From: Corella eumyota
Lineage: Eukaryota > Chordata > Ascidiacea > Phlebobranchia > Corellidae
Reading direction: 5' to 3'
Length of the DNA stretch: 64,000 nucleotides
NCBI GenBank assembly: GCA_963082875.1
Contig: OY720099.1
Span: 8,618,001 to 8,682,000 of the forward strand
Part shown: one piece after another, positions 61,701 to 64,000 of the stretch
How the letters are laid out: every line of letters starts with the position of its first letter
Numbering within the stretch: position 1 is the stretch's first letter
Translations under genes and position numbers: made by a program
Notes under the pieces: generated by a model
Databases searched by the model: none
The model's input: the letters and a program-made list of their open reading frames with translations, nothing else
Told to the model about the DNA's origin: nothing

Positions 61701-64000
61701 TCAAGCCAGTTAGGTTCAGGTTCATCTAACTTGAACATTAGTGTCACTGTCTCTAGTACCTTAGTTTCAACCAAAGATAATAAAGTTTCAGTTGGGGTTG
61801 AAACCAGTTCAAACCACTTTGAACCAGATTTTGAAGAATATGATGAATATGTTGACGTGAGAGGCCACCATTTCAACAAACCTGAAAATTTAACTTCATC
61901 TAATATACCAAAACTAAACCCTGAAAACATGACAACATCATCCAAAAGTATTGTCAAAGATTCCGATGAAAAAAATACAAACAATGATGTAGATATAAAA
62001 GTAAATCCTTATTTAGCAACTGATAAAATTGTTGAAGTAACAAGTCAAAAAGTTGTTGATGAAGTGATTGCACCCGCAGAAACTGATTTTTTAAGTGATA
62101 CCACACAACCTAAGGAAAATAGTAATGACCTAATCCAGTTGGAATCAAATAATAATTTAAACGAAGCACTGAAAGAAGAATTGGCAGTAGAATCTGACAA
62201 TGCATTAGAGCAAAATGGTCTAATAACTTTAAAACCAAATGCCATTAACTCTAAGTTACCAGTTTTAGATTTAAATAACTTATGTACAGAAAAAAATAAA
62301 AATAATATAAATATAAAATCAGTTCAACCTGACCCTCTTGCTCAAGATAATGAAAATTTAATTCTCAAAAAAAATAACGCAAAAAAGAACGATGACTTAG
62401 CAATAAATAAAAATTGCGAACATTTGGCAACATTTAATAATTTAGAAACCACTAATACTGGACAATATTTAGAGAATGGTGCACCAAATTTAAAACCAAT
62501 TATTAAAATAACTCCATCTCCAAATGACATTTCAAATTCGAAACCTGAATTACTTGACATACCAAATCAAATATCCTTACCTGCCACTCCAGTTCATTCT
62601 AACAAACTAAAAACAGATTTAAGTAAAACAGATCCTCGGAAAATGTCATCAGATAGTAAACTACTAACACCAAAGTCAACAAAAATTAACAAGGACGAAA
62701 CTGTTATACCGCCTGGGTTTGCACAGTTGATGGCAAGTTTAACGAAGCGAAAATCTCCACGGAGTCCACCAAAGTCTTTGCCAGTCAAGAAAAGTTATCA
62801 ACATGAGGAAAGAAAGGGTAAAAATATGAACCAAGGACCTGAGAGTGGGGATAGTTTGTTTAAAGATAGGCTTAGTGCAGGTATGAATTGCTGGTATATT
62901 TATTTATAAAAAAAAATTGAAAACTTAAATTTCTAAATTTAAATATATATATTCACATTGGGAAAAGACCAACATAAATAACATACCCCGTTTCTAGTAA
63001 ACATCATCAGTTTTGGATATTGTTACTTGAAATTGCACTATATCATCTTAGCAAAGGAGATCGAAAACAGGACCTCATACAGTAAAGCCAAGTTTTCTAA
63101 CCATTACACCATGCTGCTGGTTTACAGTCCAAACATAGATTGTCATTGGTTCTTAGAACATCATCTCAAAATAAATGCAATTTATTATCATCTCAAAATA
63201 AATTGCATTTATTTATTCTTAATATGGGAAGGTCAACTTCACGACCTAAACATAGAGTAACATTAGTTACATCAATCCAGTCTTGAGTTGCCTTTGGCAG
63301 TTTGGGATGTTATAGAATATGATTAACCCCTAATTATAAGCTGCTAATTAAGTGTTGGCTCAGCAGGACATACTATTTATAGTGCCTTACTCAAGGGCAC
63401 TACAGCATGAGAGCAGTAGGGATTGAACCAACAACCTCATGTGGTGTAGCAACCACTACACCATGCTGCTGGTTAGATTATAGGTGCCACCTAAATAAAA
63501 GCTGCTGATTAAGTGTTGGCTTGCGCTACAGCTTAAGAGCAGTGGCGATTAAACCCAGGATATCAAGTAGTGAGACATAAATTAAGTTGATGCTTTAAAA
63601 TTTTGTGCCGGTTTTAGATCATGGAATAGGATATTCGAATAGAAATACTTCTCTAGAATCTAACACAAGTTACTTATCATCAAATAGTTCCAATTCTTGC
63701 GACAACTGCTATAATGTGTTGTCAGACTGTCAGAAAGTTAGTCAGGACCTTCTGGCTGTTTTCAGTCAGGCAGAAGCAGTGTACCACAAACAAAAGGTAA
63801 TTGCCAAAACACTGTAATGATCAAAGGTTTTTGTTTATATATAAATATCAAGTATTTTTAAAATTAATTTTTTTTGCAAATATTTCAGGCTATGCTTGAC
63901 ATGGATTCAGATTTAAACGACAACAACAATTCTTTTAACAAGCTTGTTACCACATTTCGTACAGTACATGCCCGTATACGTGACATGGACATAATCGAGA
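46542..64000 (+). CDS. MAPKBP1/WDR62: MAPKBP1/WDR62-type WD40 scaffold protein (copy 2, runs off the window)
   Basis: Exons: 46542-46622, 47608-47826, 48286-48456, 48667-48804, 49042-49215, 49426-49556, 50987-51152, 51648-51749, 52986-53134, 53534-53762, 53921-54060, 58169-58356, 59256-59426, 59589-59747, 60194-60354, 60774-60876, 61078-62880, 63618-63796, and 63889 to the window end. All stay open. Exon 1 is 15 bases shorter in frame ([12 protein letters not shown] instead of [17 protein letters not shown]). Amino-acid changes lie in the first eleven exons (for example R to W in exon 2, GRP to FRS and Q to P in exon 5, S to F in exon 7, K to R and K to I in exon 11). From exon 12 on I found none. 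The last exon lacks its final part only because the window ends. Confidence 0.92.
52028..52817. mobile_element. Insertion private to copy 2, with inverted repeats
   Basis: About 790 bases absent from copy 1, where AGAAATA joins ATTAATTTTT directly. ATA on both sides may be a 3-bp target duplication. ATGGTTCGAAATC (52053-52065) faces GATTTCGAACCAT (52807-52819) as a perfect 13-bp inverted repeat. A second inverted arm, TTCGAAATCT next to AGATTTCGAA, lies at the right end. It contains an (AAT)n run at 52738-52771 and no coding frame. The left arm lies about 25 bases inside the insertion edge, so the family is unclear (foldback or MITE type). Confidence 0.65.
55462..57649 (-). CDS. Nested C-type lectin transmembrane receptor (copy 2)
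   Basis: Exons 57649-57433, 57354-57136, 56250-56171, 56081-55955 and 55709-55462. I found no difference from 29893-32080, introns included. The signal peptide, EPN and WNND motifs, membrane helix and Y-E-N tail are as in copy 1. Confidence 0.88.
56407..56947. mobile_element. 541-bp non-autonomous hAT element (copy 2)
   Basis: Counterpart of 30838-31378 with the same ends and TATACCAG duplications (56399-56406 and 56948-56955). It was in place before the large duplication or haplotype split. Confidence 0.88.

Larger units (their letters stand above)
43060..64000. repeat. Large tandem duplication, copy 2
   Basis: Counterpart of 14991-38431 in the same orientation. It lacks the 3.4 kb of 17151-20545, carries a private insertion at about 52028-52817 and a local 131-bp tandem repeat at 44008-44269, and runs off the window end. 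Confidence 0.95.

Noticed and set aside
1-64000. LTR, retroviral or Polinton-like elements, LINE coding frames, CRISPR arrays
   Set aside because: None seen: no long terminal repeats, no reverse transcriptase, capsid or integrase-like frames, and no regular spacer arrays.

Overview
The window is animal nuclear DNA, AT-rich, with intron-rich genes, short GT-AG introns and many tRNA-derived SINE relics. Gene content and repeat style point to a tunicate, most likely a solitary ascidian of the Ciona type. That is inference, because no species-specific marker could be searched. All coding models were built by hand from splice sites with consistent reading phase.

Layout of the left part: 1-2480 holds nothing I recognise. 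BRK1 (HSPC300, a WAVE-complex subunit) lies on the minus strand at 2811-3056. It is divergent from EIF3A (22 exons, 3813-15205, 1143 codons plus stop), and an ETS and a CRE-like motif lie between them. EIF3A introns carry a snoRNA nest: two copies of one H/ACA RNA, two copies of a longer H/ACA-like RNA, and four copies of a C/D-box RNA, with never more than one per intron. Convergent to EIF3A are two tandem SPEC3/STUM-family membrane-protein genes on the minus strand (15701-16689 and 17574-19198).

Middle part: a MAPKBP1/WDR62-type WD40 scaffold gene (19 exons, 21775-38586, 1581 aa) carries a C-type lectin receptor gene nested antisense in its intron 11 (29893-32080). A TTC9-type TPR gene follows (41089-42106) and is cut off after its fourth exon.

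Right part: from 43060 the sequence repeats what began at 14991. It holds the last EIF3A exon alone, a broken copy of the nearer SPEC3 gene, no copy of the other SPEC3 gene (a 3.4-kb segment is absent), the whole MAPKBP1/WDR62-like gene and the nested lectin, running off the window end. The copies differ by a few percent with indels up to about 29.5 kb (about 55.0 kb in copy 2). Beyond that I found no difference and the offset stays at 25569 bases. The second copy begins exactly inside a SINE. This is either a real SINE-mediated tandem duplication with partial homogenisation or two haplotypes placed in tandem by the assembler; the sequence alone cannot decide.

Other mobile DNA: a 541-bp hAT-type non-autonomous element with 8-bp target duplications (in both copies), a 514-bp CAGGG-ended MITE in the last EIF3A intron, and a roughly 790-bp insertion found only in the second copy. 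I saw no LTR, retroviral or Polinton-like element.
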